The notes below the pieces were generated by a model. That model was not told where the DNA came from, did no database searches, and worked only from the letters and a program-made list of their open reading frames with translations. A stretch of 64,000 nt of DNA, taken from the NCBI RefSeq assembly GCF_022539505.1, contig NC_061513.1:354373696-354437695 (forward strand), given 5' to 3'. The stretch comes from Lolium rigidum. Lineage: Eukaryota; Streptophyta; Magnoliopsida; Poales; Poaceae. Below are positions 1 through 12,249 of this stretch, piece after piece. Both the position numbers and the translations under genes were made by a program. How positions within the stretch are numbered: the first letter of the stretch is position 1; each line of letters starts with the position of its first letter.

Positions 1-310
1 CGCGGCCTGCAGGTGGGAGAGCTGGAAGACGGGGACTTGCGGCGGTTCTTGGTCCCGCTGCACTTGTTCTTCTTGGTGGAGCTGCAGCAGGCGGTAGTGG
101 TGGTGGTGGTCCTCATCTGCAGCCTCCTGCTGCCCGCCAGCGCCGCCTCCTCCGCCTACGCCGTCGCCTCCGTGAGGAGCCCGGTGGTGGTGCCTCGGAT
201 CCAGATCCCCCGGCTGCAGCTTCGCCTCCGCTACTGCTGCTCCAATGCGCGCCCATCCAGCTCGCCGGATCCCATAACTAGGAGGAGAAAGAAACACAAG
301 AATCCATGAA
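1..310 (-). other. possible first exon of a minus-strand gene, truncated at left edge
   Basis: Read on the minus strand, one frame is open from a TGA near 308 to the window edge (about 100 codons). It has the composition of a plant regulatory protein: glycine runs, a four-histidine run, acidic and glutamine-rich segments, and an LLQLHQEEQVQ stretch. The frame has no ATG. At about 286-270 the minus strand reads a pyrimidine tract ending CTCCTCCTAG, which could be a 3' splice site, so this could be a second exon. A separate ATG just inside it opens only a 14-codon frame. The plus-strand frame through here (13-309) is valine-rich, has no supporting context and looks like a shadow. I do not recognise a family, and noncoding GC-rich leader is the main alternative. 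Confidence 0.3.
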
Positions 311-404
311 AAAAATCAAGAAGAAGAAGGCTGGAGGAGAGGGAGCAGCGGTGGGGAGGCAGGCAAGGGACTGACCCAGGAGAGGAGAGGAGTGGGGGAC
401 TGAA

Positions 405-840
405 CTAGAGGAGGCAATCTGATGGATTGGACATCTCACATTTTAGCAGGGGGCGAGGGTTGAGGGAGGCAAAACCTTTTGCTCCTGGCTCCTCTCTCTC
501 TCTCTCTCTTCCTTGGTGTGTGTGTGGGAGGTTTGGAGAGCAGGCAGGAGGCACAAGGGCAAAGGGAGGCAGGAAAACAGGATGATAAGAGCAGGATTTG
601 GGATTTAGTGAGGAGAGAGGGCTCGTCTGCAACCATCTGTCAGTGTCAATGTGCGTATGCGTGTAGGAGAAAAGGAAAAGCACTTTCTTTTGGAGAGAGG
701 AGAGGAGAAGGAGAGAGACTCCTTGCTTGCTTGCTTGCTTGGGGAACATCCAGCCGAGCTCAGCAAATGCTGGAGCCCAAGGAGTGTGATTGAACGCCAA
801 TTTGGGAGGGGCTGCTTGAGTTGAGTGTGCAGGTTTTCCA
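405..840 (-). promoter_or_regulatory. leader-like low-complexity region upstream of the possible minus-strand gene
   Basis: On the minus strand this stretch is rich in short CT, GA and GTGT tracts: a GA run at about 489-507, a TG run at about 516-526 and four CTTG units at about 721-740. Such tracts are common in 5' leaders of grass regulatory genes. It fits a leader for the frame that runs off the left edge, but no TATA box or start codon can be assigned. The overlapping ORFs on both strands are low in complexity. Confidence 0.25.
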
Positions 841-2540
841 TGTGTAGCTCATTACTTTTCTAATTTGGGAATATGGCATGCACACATCATGTGCTCATGT
901 GCTGGATTTTTACTAGCTTGTTATATGTACTGTCATCGTCTATATTACTTTGCGTTTAGTTAAAGTCAAACTTTATAAAGTTTAATTCAATTGCTAGGAA
1001 ATCTACGAATTATATGCATTTGATATTCTGAAAGTTGATATTTTTCTTGTATTTTTTGGTTAAACGTTACAAATTTTCATTTTGACTAAGCCTATAACGC
1101 AATTTAATCGTGGATCCATGGAGTATACGTTTTCTTGTAATTAAGCGGACACAGTTGGTCCTAAAATTCATGTCATCCACACTTCTTGGGCGTAGCCACC
1201 TATGGTCTGTTTAGTCCCATCATTCTCTCGCCAACCCTTAGGCGTTCATGGGTGGACGGTTGCGTTGGCTTGGTTAATCTTGGAGTTGGAGTCAGCCTCC
1301 TGAAGTTTCCTTCCTTCGATTGTAATGTGGCCTACAAGCTTAGTGCATCGCCTCCTAGCCATTCTTGACAGGTGACGGTGCAACGAGAGTCCTTGCCGGT
1401 TAGTTCCTGTGTGTAGTGTTGTTAATCGTATGGCGTCGTGTCCATACCATGTTGCCCTTTAGACGTTGTACCGGCCATTTTAGCCTTTTCTTCTATGAAT
1501 TGATACATCTTTCAAGGTATATTCTAGAAGAGAAAAATTAATACTCATTTTGGAGTAGCGTAGCAATTAGAAGTTCCAATTATGAAAGAGCATATATGCG
1601 CCTGTACGGTTCTGCATTTGGCTACTTTCGAAAAGTCGAGAGAGTCGAAGCGTGTTTTGAAATGCTTCTTGTTCTTAATTAGATTTATTGGTGGTCTGTC
1701 TCGCTTGTAGCCCCACCTTGCTAAAAGTGGCGTTTGCAAGATTTGGCTACCTCCTGTCCTAGATTTTGATCCGGTGACGGTTTTCTTGGCGTGGCACCAA
1801 AATCTGGTCGTTGCTTATTTTGTTCAGTTCGATGCCAAAAGACATAACCAGATATTTAAGAGCATAAAGATGATGGACGTGCATAGTAGTTGGCCTAGTC
1901 AATTCAGGTGGTGAGCAACTAAACAATTGTTATACAAAAAAAAATCAGGAAGTGAACAAGCAAGAGCCACCAGCATCCAGCTCTTTATTTAAATAACCAA
2001 TTTACTATACAAATAACCCTGGGACTGGTGTGCCCTTGTCTTGAGAAAAATTGAAGTTTGTATTTTTGAGTTTTAAAAAGGTTTTAAAAAATTGAAATAG
2101 GTATACATGGTCTGTATATCCGTGAGAAGTTTCAGTAGAAAATTCGTTATTCTTAACTATAGAAAAAAAATTATGACTATATATAGTACTCCCTTAGATC
2201 CATAATATGACTCCGACATTTATTATGGATCACGAAATGGTGTAGTGACTTACGAGTATATTTGTCAGAAATTTGTATTTTTATATGAATGTATATTTAA
2301 ACAAAATTTATGTCATACAATTTAGATGTATATATCTAGGAGAATGGATTTTGTACTTACATGCATGGGTGTGTGTGTTTTCATCGCCATCGATTTAATC
2401 CTCAAAATTTCCCGCTCACCATGGTAGATGAAAAAGTATCTCTCTCTCCTCATTTTATCCGAATATCAAAGCAAAACGGAAGGCGACGGAAACACCCATA
2501 CCCGTACATGTAAGTAAAAAAGTATTTCTGATATATCTAG
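841..2540. other. intergenic sequence with degraded MITE relics
   Basis: No gene is visible. AT-rich segments at about 940-1135 (a short inverted pair around AAACTTTATAAAGTTT) and about 2188-2345 (an ACTCCCTTAGATCC start and an inverted ATCCATAATATGA / TTATGGATC pair) resemble decayed Stowaway-type MITEs. The stretch 1186-1500 is GC-moderate and shows no family I recognise. Confidence 0.3.
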
Positions 2541-2599
2541 CTATACATTTTTTGATAGATGTTTTAGAGACCCAAAAGTGTGAATTTTAAAAATTTCAA

Positions 2600-3211
2600 A
2601 AAAAAGCTCACTGGTGCTCAAGAACACCAATGAGTTTTCGATAATAAAGTAGCTAAAAAAATTCTTTGCGAAAAATCCACTGATATATTCATAATTCTCA
2701 ACACCAGTACAAGGAATCCCTAAAGTAATAAAAGTTGCAAACAGGTTCTTGGACCACCTAGCAATGACTAAAAGCACTCGAGCGAGCCGAAGGCGTGCTC
2801 CCGTACTCGCCCTCCCTCGATAGAGCTGGGCAAAACTTGTCATAGTAGAGCTTGTTATACTAGACACCCGGGAATTCATCGTGGTAGAGCCCCAAAGGAC
2901 CAGCACAACAGAGCAGCAACTGTCGCTGATGAAGAGAAGCATAGATCAGAAACAACAACGAATAAATATAGTGAGATCCATCGAAGATACACCTCCACAC
3001 GTCCTCCGACGATGCTAATCGCACCGCTACGACAGGGCAAGATGGAAGGACTTAATTCTATTTTTAGGAAGCGGCCACCGTCACGTCTTGCTAAGTATGA
3101 CACAAACCCTAACCAAACTGAAAAAACACGTTGAAAGTAGAGCGCTCCCACCAATAAGACCCTGATCAATCCCTCCTCGGTGGCCCTAAACGCTCTACTT
3201 GTGGTGCTCAT
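2600..3211 (-). mobile_element. 3' end of a non-LTR retroposon (fragment)
   Basis: On the minus strand the sequence runs from a GC-rich body to a tail reading GGATTTTTCGCAAAGAA followed by a T run. This resembles the 3' tails of LINE-derived retroposons common in grass genomes. Similar body motifs (AGGTGGTC, TTCGGCTC) and a related tail occur at 9045-9600 (minus) and, weakly, at 12,250-12,860 (plus), which supports a dispersed family. No reverse transcriptase remains. The family assignment is by recognition only. Confidence 0.4.
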
Positions 3212-4485
3212 GGAAAAAAAAGTAGCAAATGAAAAAGACCCCTTATCATGAATTGAGATGGCCTAGAGATTGTCTGCTTAAGTAATTTGGAGTTTGATGT
3301 TCGACGGTTTGTGGTAGGGTTTCATTCTTGTAATCTAGGCTATGGTGCATGTGTTTCTCGAATTTCTTCTAGTACAAAAATATATCGAGGAGTTCCTCCC
3401 CCTCTGGTCTCATTTTTTTTTGGATGTTCGATGGTTTTAACCAATGGGTCTTCTGTTGTGAGTGCCTACCGACATACTGCGAGTATGTCAAGTCCTAACT
3501 TTACCTTTCGGTTAGCTCGGTAAGCCAACTAGATAAAATGAATTAGAAATGGGAAATTAACCGGATAAGTACGAAATGAATTAGAGATGGGAAACTCTAA
3601 AAGTATGCAATAATGTATCTCATGTACATACAAAATCTCAAGTTGAATTTCGTTTTGAAGCTAAACTATGGGTTTCCTCGCTGCATATTTTATAAATTTA
3701 AAGAAAGTAATGTACAAGCCATATGCTAGAGAATAGCATCACGAAAGAAAAGGGAGAAGGCTTTACGCCTCTAATCTAAAACTAGGCACTATACAAAATT
3801 ATTCACCCAGGCAGTGATTAAAAATATGTTGTATTTTGAGAGACACAAAAATAACAAAAAGAAGTGGTTCTAAGTACAGTGATTTCAAAAAAAAAAGAAT
3901 CAGAGTTTGTTACCTTTGTGTAGCTCAAATGAGTGTCACGGTTGTTTTGGCGCTGATTTTTCTAATCCTTGGAGCCAAGATCTGAATTTCACTCAGAGTA
4001 GCGTGTGCAGCCAAGTGCTGTGCCTGGCTGTGCACAGTGCGAGTGATGCAACTTTTGGCCTCATCCGGCCGGCTGGGGCTGCCTTTAATCGCTCGCTTTG
4101 CGGAAAGAGACGCGGCCTTTCACCGTACGCGGGCAGTAGTGTCATGCGATGCACTTGCTGTATGTATCCAGCACACATGCACGGCTCAGTTTACCGCGTG
4201 GTGAAACGCACTTGCACGAATTGAACAGGCCCTGCCCCCCTCGTCGCACTAAACAAAGCGCTTAAACAATCCATCCGCTCGTCCAAACCAAACAAGTACA
4301 TTACGATTGCTGCTTCTGCATCTCCAGCCAGACAGGGACATTCCAGCCCGGAACAAAATCTCACATTGAAAAATATAATCGCAGCACCATGCCGGCCGTC
4401 TCACATGAGATTAGGCATCTCCCTCCACCGGGACGATCCATCGGGTTCTGATCTGTCTATATTGGTCCACGTGGATAGATAGACC
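3212..4485. other. intergenic, nothing recognised
   Basis: Mixed AT-rich and GC-moderate sequence with no supported ORF, RNA gene or terminal-repeat structure. The short plus ORFs at 3287 and 3907 show no domain and no codon bias that I can see. Confidence 0.4.
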
Positions 4486-5655
4486 GGCCGTGCATGCTCC
4501 AACGAAGCGATCCAAATGGATCAACTAGTCCGTTACGATCCATAGGTCTACAAAATTTGGAGAACCAATGCTCGGCGTGGACAGAGCACGTGTCCTCCCG
4601 TATCCGGCCACGTGGAGCGAGGGCCCGCATGGCAGTGGCCCAACGGTCTTCTTCCTCTAGCCATCAATGGAAGTAGACTGACTTTAAAGCTGCATGGGCT
4701 CCTGCCATGGCTGTGCCGCTTGACGCATATGCTTCTGCTCTGTCCGCGTTGCCCGCCGACTGCCCTCATCAATGCCGGTGTTTCAGCCTACGCGTCGACA
4801 TCCAATGCCCCTTGCCTTTTTAAGCAGTCCAACAACGCCCATTTTCTTCCTCAACATCTTCTTTCATTCCCCACCACCGCCGCCAGCATCTCAGCTGAAA
4901 TGGCTGGCAGCATAGACTCGAGGGGAGGGAGTCTAGGACGGCCCCCGAGCCGTGGGCGTGGCTAAGGTCGAGGTCACCGAGGAAGGCGTGGTGGGAGAGG
5001 ACGGAGTTGGCCACCACTGTCCCCGTCACCATCATCGCTCGACCCCACCGCCATCGACATCTCCGGTTTTGAGTTGGGCGTCACCATCCACTAGGGCATG
5101 AACTAGGACAGGCTGCACCTGCCCCAGAGGTTCGCGTCGATCAACGATGAGCAAGAGCCCCACGGCGTCGTATTGCGTGTGTTCGGCGGTGCAACCTGCG
5201 TGTGGTCCCTGGAGGTGATGTTCGACGGCCAATGGCACATGTTCCTCCACAACGGCTAGAGGTGCTTAGCCCGCGCGCATGCCATCGAAGTCGTTCACAT
5301 CGTCATCTTCGAGAACGACGGCCACGACATGCTCACCATCAAGGTCTTCTACGATACCATGTGCCGCCTCCACTACCACACCGACGAGGATGACTAGGAG
5401 AGGGCAAGATGAAGACAATGTAGTCTTCTACTATGTTTTTATTACTATCTAGTTTATCGTACCAATTTGTTTCAAGGAAATTTATCTCCAAATATGTATG
5501 CAATTGCCCAACAGCGGACCAATTGGGTTATCCTCCGGGCGCACTGGCCTAGCCGGACCGTGACACGCAATCTGTCCGCGGGGCGACCCAAATGGACCAA
5601 AACGGACCTGATGGGTCGTCGTTTTGGGTCGGCCCGCTGAAAATGCCCTTACACT
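4486..5655. mobile_element. possible TIR element carrying a B3-domain pseudogene
   Basis: The left end reads GTGCATGCTCCAACGAAGCG, with CCAAATGGATC just inside. The reverse complement of the right end reads TAAGGGCATTTTCAGCGGGC, with GACCCAAAACG just inside. These resemble imperfect terminal inverted repeats of the GGGCATCTCCAACG type seen on many grass non-autonomous elements. The B3 pseudogene lies wholly between them, as in gene-carrying Pack-type elements. No clean target-site duplication could be assigned, so the ends are approximate. Confidence 0.35.
4900..5397 (+). pseudogene. B3 DNA-binding domain protein, decayed
   Basis: One frame from ATG 4900 to the terminal TAG at 5395 reads as a plant B3-type transcription factor. 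The domain starts at DRLHLPQRF (about codon 70), passes through an LRVFGGATCVWSLEV strand, then MFLHNG, ARAHAIEVVHIVIF and LTIKVFYDTMCRL, and ends in an acidic HTDEDD tail. B3 domains of this grass type bind short DNA motifs in the nucleus. Four in-frame stops break it: TAA 4963, TAG 5092, TAG 5104 and TAG 5257. The last replaces the tryptophan that normally follows the glycine in the conserved G-W of the domain. No frameshift is needed to read the whole domain. All four stops can be explained by single C-to-T or G-to-A changes. It lies between TIR-like ends, so it may be a transposon-carried copy. Confidence 0.75.
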
Positions 5656-5904
5656 GGGACTATGATCCGACGCTCTAGTAGATGTGGGTATATAGTTCTG
5701 ATCTGCAATATTTATGCATTTACTCCAACACATATTTGTGCCAAAAAAATAATAATGCAGGAGAAACATTGAACTTTAAGAGTATTTTTTCATAATTCTT
5801 CTCGCGGAAACTTTTTTTGAATCTTATCTTACGCATTTTTGTTAGGCTATGATACAAATTCTTAAAAAAGTGAGGCTAACTTCTTACGACTATTTATACA
5901 TCTT
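5656..5904. other. short AT-rich spacer
   Basis: No feature recognised between the right TIR-like end of the B3 carrier and the first readable LINE sequence. Confidence 0.3.
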
Positions 5905-7355
5905 GGAAACCGGCAGCTAGGGTTGCCATCTAGAGAGGAACTTTTACATTTACCTACCTTGGATTGCCTCTTGGAATCAGAAAGCCATCTCTGGAATATT
6001 TTCTGCCTATGGTGCAAAGAGTTCAAAAAATATTGGGCGAATTGCTGACTTCCTTAACTATGGTGGGAAATTACAATTGGTCAAGTCTGTTCTAGCTTCA
6101 TTACCAATATTCTACATGTGTTATCTGGATGTGACGGTTACTATTAAAGAACGCGCTATTAAATATATGAGCCATTGTCTGTGGAGGAGGAAATATTCCG
6201 AGGTACAAGCTAGAGGGAATGCTGGTTTCTTGGAATAAAATTTACAGACCTAAGGATCAAGGTGGACTAGGAGTCTTGAATTTGGAAGTTCAAAACAAAG
6301 CATTGCTCCTGAAAAACTTGGACAAATGCTATAACAATAAGAATATTCATTGGGTTCATTTAATCAGAGGAACACACTATAGTTGAGGGATCCTTCCGGT
6401 GGAAATGACATCTAAAGTTGGTAGACACTTATAAGTCAATGGCTAAATGTGCACTGGGAGATGGAGATGGAAAGTCAGTCTTTTTTTTTTACAGATCTTT
6501 GGGGTGGAGCTTGTTTACATCAGAAGTCACCACATCTTATTTCTTTTGCTCGAAGAACAGATTATTTAGTCAATCAAGTTGTCCATGTAGAATATCTCCA
6601 GGATTTTTTCCATCTGCCTTTATCTCAACAAGCATATTAGGAATTTCAGCAACTAGAGAAAATTTGTCATAATTCCCAAGTTACCATACAAGAGGGTTAT
6701 AAAGATTGCTCGGGGTATATCTAGGGAACAACTCATTCTTGTCAAAAATGGTTATAAAGTGATGATTGGTGTGCAACCTACACCAAAAATATTTTCAAGG
6801 ATCTAGAATTTTTCTTGCGAGACCAAATATAAATTTTTCATTGCTGCATGATAGACTTAACACCAGAAATCTGATGCGAAGAAAAAACTGCCAGTTACAA
6901 TCATATCCATGTGCAACATACCAATGCAATCACGAGGAAACCTTAATTCACTTGTTCTGGTCATGTTCTTTTGCTGAGTTATGTTGGAACTTCATTTGTC
7001 CTTAAAGAGCTAGAAATCTTTCAGTAACGAAAGCTTTCTATATGATATCAGGGACAAATTAAAACTTCCTTTTGTCGGATGTAATAATCCTAGCTGCCCG
7101 GAGTATTTGGATTCCCAGGAACAGAAAATATTTTTGAGGACCAGGAGCCTACGATTCAAAGATGGAAAGTCATTTTCAAGAATGAACTCAATCTCTTACC
7201 TTTTAGAATGAAAAAGAAGCATGCTAAACTTTCAAGGAATGGCTTCAATCTCAGATTTAGTTTTAGAATAGTTTAGTTTCTTGATGTTCTTTGTACATCT
7301 TGTACATATGTAATATACAATGTTTTTATAAATAATAAAAATTGGAGTGGGTTTT
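5905..7355 (+). mobile_element. L1-type LINE, 3' half, decayed
   Basis: The plus-strand frames read the C-terminal part of a plant LINE reverse transcriptase: TYLGLPLGIRKP near 5958, GGKLQLVKSVLASLPIFYM near 6063, then a shifted frame. At 6820-7005 lies the zinc-binding RVT domain (LLHDRLNTRNL, then C-x4-C-x3-HEETLIHLFWSC). The end near 7290-7350 is AT-rich with AATAATAAAA, as expected of a LINE 3' tail. Several frameshifts are visible, including one at the T run at 6480-6490, plus stops. The endonuclease and the reverse transcriptase palm are absent, which fits 5' truncation. No target-site duplication could be defined. Confidence 0.75.
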
Positions 7356-8506
7356 TCCCCGCTTCTTTCCCTCAAAACACAAAAGTTGACACATGACATT
7401 TGCAAACACTTTCCGTATAGTGAAGTTTCGGTTGGCGGGATCCTGTGATTTTTTTCTCGCTTTGTTGGACATATTTTCCCACGTTAAAATCTTGCGTGAT
7501 TGATTTGTTCATTTTTCATTTTACTTGTCGTGTTTATAAAGTTTTTATTTATGCCCAGTCAATTGAGGATTCCATTCGAAGTAACGTAACAGATCGACAT
7601 CAACTAATGTGGAGTTAATTGTATTGTAGGTTGTGGCAAACATCTCCGGCGCCAAAGCTAGGTCGGCGCCATGGTAGCTAGTGCCATAGGTAGGTCAGAA
7701 CAATTGCACTTGGCACTTAGCCACTAGAAAATCCCCTTGTCAGGTTTACTTGGCGCCAAGTTTTCTTAATGTCGGCATGCATAACTTTGACTCCATACTC
7801 GTGGGCACCTAACGCATGAGCCAGATTCTGAAATAGTATCATCCTTAGCTGAGAGATTTGTTCAAACCACAGGTTTGTCACTTTGGTGTCTCATATAGGT
7901 GGAATATTCTTCAGTGGGAGACGATGTTTCTGTCGACAGCGAGAAGCATGTGGTGACTTTGGTAATTTTAAAACCCGTTAGATCAAGTTTCATGGACTCG
8001 ATCTTTTTGGAGGTGATCATAGAGGTAGGATGTGTGTACATTCATATCGGTGTCTCCTTCTGTCCCGTGTTTCGCGGAAAAAAATTGGTAAAGAGTTAGA
8101 TTTACTACTCCTATATAGTAAACACTCCAATATAGTAAAAGAGGATAGTAAAAAAATAGCATAGACAACTGCACAAAACCTGAAGGTGGACACAAACTCT
8201 CATGCATGATTAGAAAATGAGGGAGGCGGTACTCCAGTTTGTTAAGGACGAGTTGCATCACATCACGCCAGTTGATGTGATTGATTGGACGGTTCGGGTC
8301 GTCGTCCGGATTCTGCAGCTAGCTGGTGTCCTTGCAGCGGTCGGTGGCGCACCCAACAGGATCCAGCCGGTACGAGCTCGCGCTGGACAGCGTACGTTCC
8401 TTCCCTTTCCGGCGCCACCTTTTTCTTCGCAGTTCTTTTTTATCGAGAAAAGTTGTTTAGGCAGCTCCTGCGTCGTACGCTGTAAGCTTCCCGGCTAATG
8501 ATTTGA
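7356..8506. other. intergenic, nothing recognised
   Basis: The stretch 7640-7770 carries repeated GGCGCC-containing units resembling sub-terminal repeats of Mutator-like or other DNA elements, but no ends could be paired. Small ORFs at 7899 and 8217 show no domain. Confidence 0.3.
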
Positions 8507-8750
8507 TTGTTTGGCTGGGATAAACCGATCATGCACATGCGTCGATGCTTGTTTAGGCTTATTTATGCCTTTTTTAGATTTTAGCTTATAATTCACAAAA
8601 ACAGTTAAATAGGTGCTCTTGCCTTTTAGCTTTTAACTGTATATTGTTGCGTGATAATATAAGCCAAAAACCATAATCAAAATACGTACATTATTAAGCT
8701 GCTTTTGTGGCTTATAAGCCAATAAACCAAAAATAAATCTAACCAAACAA
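8507..8750. mobile_element. MITE with TTGTTTGG terminal inverted repeats
   Basis: The left end reads TTGTTTGGCTGGGATAAACC and the reverse complement of the right end reads TTGTTTGGTTAGATTTATTT, an imperfect terminal inverted repeat around 244 bp of AT-rich sequence. Internal motifs GGCTTAT and ATAAGCC repeat as partial inverted units. No coding capacity. No convincing target duplication was found, so Harbinger-like versus hAT-like is undecided. Confidence 0.45.
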
Positions 8751-9044
8751 TTGGATATATATAGTGCAGGTGAATATTATTAGTGAATGGGGATGAAAGA
8801 GAATACCTGCTTATATTCTCGTTTCCAGGCCAATTCCAAATTCCTAAGTCAAGTTTTAAGAAATAAAATTCAACTTTAGAGCCATTTAACCGGGAAACCT
8901 GGGAAGTGCTTCCATCCCGAACTTTTCTCTATTGTTGTGACGTTATTTCAGTACAGGGCTAATGGGAAAACATGGCACACCGACCACCCATTAATATGAT
9001 GATTAGCACATCCCTAACATGATCTAAGAAAAATAGACAGTGGC

Positions 9045-9600
9045 ATTTTTTTGCGAAAAGAACCCTGACATTAAGAGAAACATCAAACAGTACAAAGAAC
9101 CTTAACAAAATAATGAAAATTACAGCGAAATTCTTGAGATGTCCTTCGTCTTCAATCTCTAGACCGTGTCGATGGCGTGCTGCTCCTCACTGAAATGACT
9201 TGTCATTGTTATATGTGGATGGGAAGTTGCCGAACGGGTCAAGAAGACCACATATCCATCACAGCTGCGAGGAAGACGGAATAACCACCGATGAAGCTCC
9301 ATGATGATCCGAAGATGCCCCCCATCCAGAAGTGGTCCTACAAGCTTCTTGATGTTGCCGCCGAGATAGGGCTGAAGTCGGGGAGACTTTATTGGAGAAA
9401 ACACCGCCGCCACCACTTGAGCACCTCCCACCAAACCTTGACCCGAAAACCAGAAAAACGGAGCCCTCCCGCTGAGGGGGAGCCGAAATCCACCCCTCCT
9501 ACATTTCCCGAAGGCCAAAGACTTGGGGAAGATCAGTGGCGCCAACAGGAGGCGGCTAGAACCCTGATCGGCTCTTGGTCGCGTCTCGTGGCGTACTGGT
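9045..9600 (-). mobile_element. non-LTR retroposon copy
   Basis: On the minus strand a GC-rich body ends with TTTGTACTGTTTGATG, CTCTTAATGTCAGGG and TTCTTTTCGCAAAAAAA, a retroposon-like 3' tail that resembles the tail at 2600-3211. The body has a long open frame (9159-9635, 158 codons) rich in proline, arginine and serine with no recognisable domain. I read it as chance openness in a GC-rich repeat. LINE-derived or SINE-like origin is inferred from the tail only. Confidence 0.4.
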
Positions 9601-9639
9601 TCTTGTGTGGCATTGATGTAAAACTTCATCACCACTATG

Positions 9640-12240
9640 TACTACTAATTCATCGTTGCTCCTGTCGAAGTAAACATATGCATGAGTGCATCAAACATCT
9701 ATGTTGTAGAAAAAACATCGCACTTCTTAGCTCAAAAGTGTCTCCCCTTGGGAGAGAAGCACTAGCAAATCAACACATAACGACACCGGACCTAGAGCTG
9801 TATTTTTGTCCATGCCTCTAAATTGATAATTTTCTTATGCCGTAAAAAAAATTTGATTTGCAAAATGTTCAGAAATCATACGTCTCAGTGTTATTGCACG
9901 TCGTCAAAGCTTGCGTAAGTGTACTGTGTACTCTTTGCGAATCAAGTACTGACCATATAAAATGAGCGGAGGCCGACATTCGAAAAGCCCATAATTTTTT
10001 AGTACTCTGTCCCATAAACAAAGGCAGCTTTCAATCCCATGCAAACTGGCCACATGAACAGTGCCATGCTGGCCTAGTATAGAGCGTGCTCAGAGAGTTT
10101 TATATGGAGCGTGAGATTTTAGGTTGACTAGAAACTTACTTTCTCCATATCGGTTTAACAGTACGTACGATTGTTTTAAAAATTAGTTTAACTATTATTT
10201 TTGTCAATTAAATATGAAATATATGTTTAAAAAGTTATATTATTTGAATTTTTTAATATGGATCTAATGTTATAGATTTTGTAGACATATAATTTATATT
10301 TTATTGATCAAATTAATGATCAACCTTTATCTTAAACTACATGCGTGCCTGTTAAACCGAGACGGATGGAGTGTTTCCGTTTGCAACAAATAAGGCATTT
10401 AGAATCACATACAACACTTTCACTATTGTGGCAATGGGTATCAAAATGATTTAGTGTTGGTAAATCATTGCAAAAAACATATTTCAAAAATTAACTAGTA
10501 AATAAATAACGGAAGTTGTACTTTTCTATCAGCTGAATTTTTCTAAATGATATTTTTAGAAAATTGAAAACATGGACATTTTTAAAAATAATAGAAAATG
10601 AGAAAAATATAATATCAAATGAAAATATGTACAACTCTTTGGAACACAAGAATAATCTTCTGTAAAAGCATGAGAAATAAAAACAATAGCGAACTTTGCA
10701 AGAATGTTAATGTGTTATTCGTGAATTCTCTTTAATTCTTTGTTTTTTATTATGACTTCAATATTGTCATTGAATTCTGATTATGAGAAACTAAAGGTAG
10801 CAATTGCGACATTGTTATATTTACTATTGTTTTTGGAGTTTCCTATTCTTCTGTAGCATAATTTTTCTGATCTCAAATTCTTTGGTCCAAAATTTTCATT
10901 GCTTCAATCTGAGTTCAGAGAAGAAAGAGCAACTGTGGAGATTCCAATAATTGGAAATGAACTCAATGAAAACAGAGTAAAATCGAGAGCGGCTATGATT
11001 TATGTGACGGATTGCTGGTTATTTGATGGATCCAGCCACCAGCTGGGGACTTGAGTCATCTGAAGATCAGACCTCAGAAGTCAGAACTGACGAGACATTC
11101 AGCTCTGCTACCCGCGAATTCAGCCCACGGAAAATATACTTGAGGCTGCGTTTCCGTCCCGGGTTCTTCCCTCCACCACATTTCGATGCAACAAGGATCT
11201 AGGAGTATAACACATACGCCCTTTTCCCTCTTGAAACTTGAAAGCAACGAACTGATGATTCAGCCGCAGCCAGATCTCGCTAGCTTGAGGAAGAAGACGA
11301 CCATCATCCCGATCCGTAGTCCTCCAGACTGCAAGCGAATGATGAGGTGCAGTGAAGCTAGGGTCGCATGCATGCAACTGAACGGGCCGGGCAGGCACAG
11401 GCGTAGCCCTGCATGCATGCCGAGAAAGCCCGCAGCGCAGTAACGCAGGCAGGAGGTAGCCACCCCAGCTAGCTAGAGCCTATAGAGCGAGCAGTGATCA
11501 TCGATTGTCAGGCGCTCTGAGGCGGCCGCCGGCCATGCAAGATGCAACGAAGACGACCCTTCCAATGCTCTACTCGATGGCATCGTCAACCAGCAAAGTC
11601 TATCAGACCATGCACTATGTTGTAGCAAAGCGAACCAAAATGGTCTTTGAATCGGTTCTATACATAGTAAGACATCGCATTGTAACGTCTGACAGAAAAA
11701 GCGAATCACATACTTGGTTCGGTTCATTCTACTAAACAATGCATTTCTTACTCGTTCGTGAGATGTAAAGAGCAAAGTCCATGCATGTCAGAGGTATCAA
11801 AGTGTGTTAAATAACCTTCTTTTATTGAAACTGGACCCCATTGCTACAGTGTTGATGCGGTTCACACATAGCAGACAAATGCCGATCGACTCAACTCTGA
11901 CAGCTTTTTGTGTTGAATCGGCACCACATAGCACATGGCCTCATGAACCGGTACATGCGGCTCCTCCAAGGAGAATGAGGCGATCCTAAAACTAAAACAG
12001 CAAGTGCGGCCCAAATTAAAACTATGGCAAAATCTTCATTAGTATTTTCAAATATATGGTTTAGTATTTATTTTTGGCTGACTTCGCAGAAGCACACGAT
12101 TGTATCATGAAAGAAAGAACGATTTGAAGATCTCGATGATTTGCTAATCTCTTTTATACTTTATTTTGTAATTGTTAGAGTGAGCTCATGTATCTTACCA
12201 TGTACTATTTGTTACTATAAATATATGTGATATTAATTGT
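9640..12240. other. intergenic; AT-rich, with a GC-moderate block at 11,100-11,800
   Basis: Apart from the MITE at 10,139-10,371 nothing could be assigned. The block 11,100-11,800 has balanced composition with short overlapping ORFs on both strands (11,120-11,463; 11,473-11,775) that show no domain. It could be low-copy sequence. The stretch 10,380-11,000 is AT-rich and featureless. Confidence 0.35.
10139..10371. mobile_element. Stowaway-type MITE
   Basis: The left end CTTTCTCCATATCGGTTTAA and the reverse complement of the right end CTCCATCCGTCTCGGTTTAA pair as terminal inverted repeats over 233 bp. TA precedes the left end (10,137-10,138) and TG, a likely decayed TA, follows the right end. 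Internal AT-rich sequence has no ORF. Size, TA target and CTCC start fit the Tc1/Mariner-derived Stowaway group. Confidence 0.7.
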
Positions 12241-12249
12241 CAAAATAAA

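Noticed and set aside
13..309. 98-aa plus ORF with a hydrophobic Val/Leu stretch that could look like a membrane segment
   Set aside because: It mirrors a His/Gly/Gln-rich minus frame; the hydrophobicity results from complementary GTG repeats.
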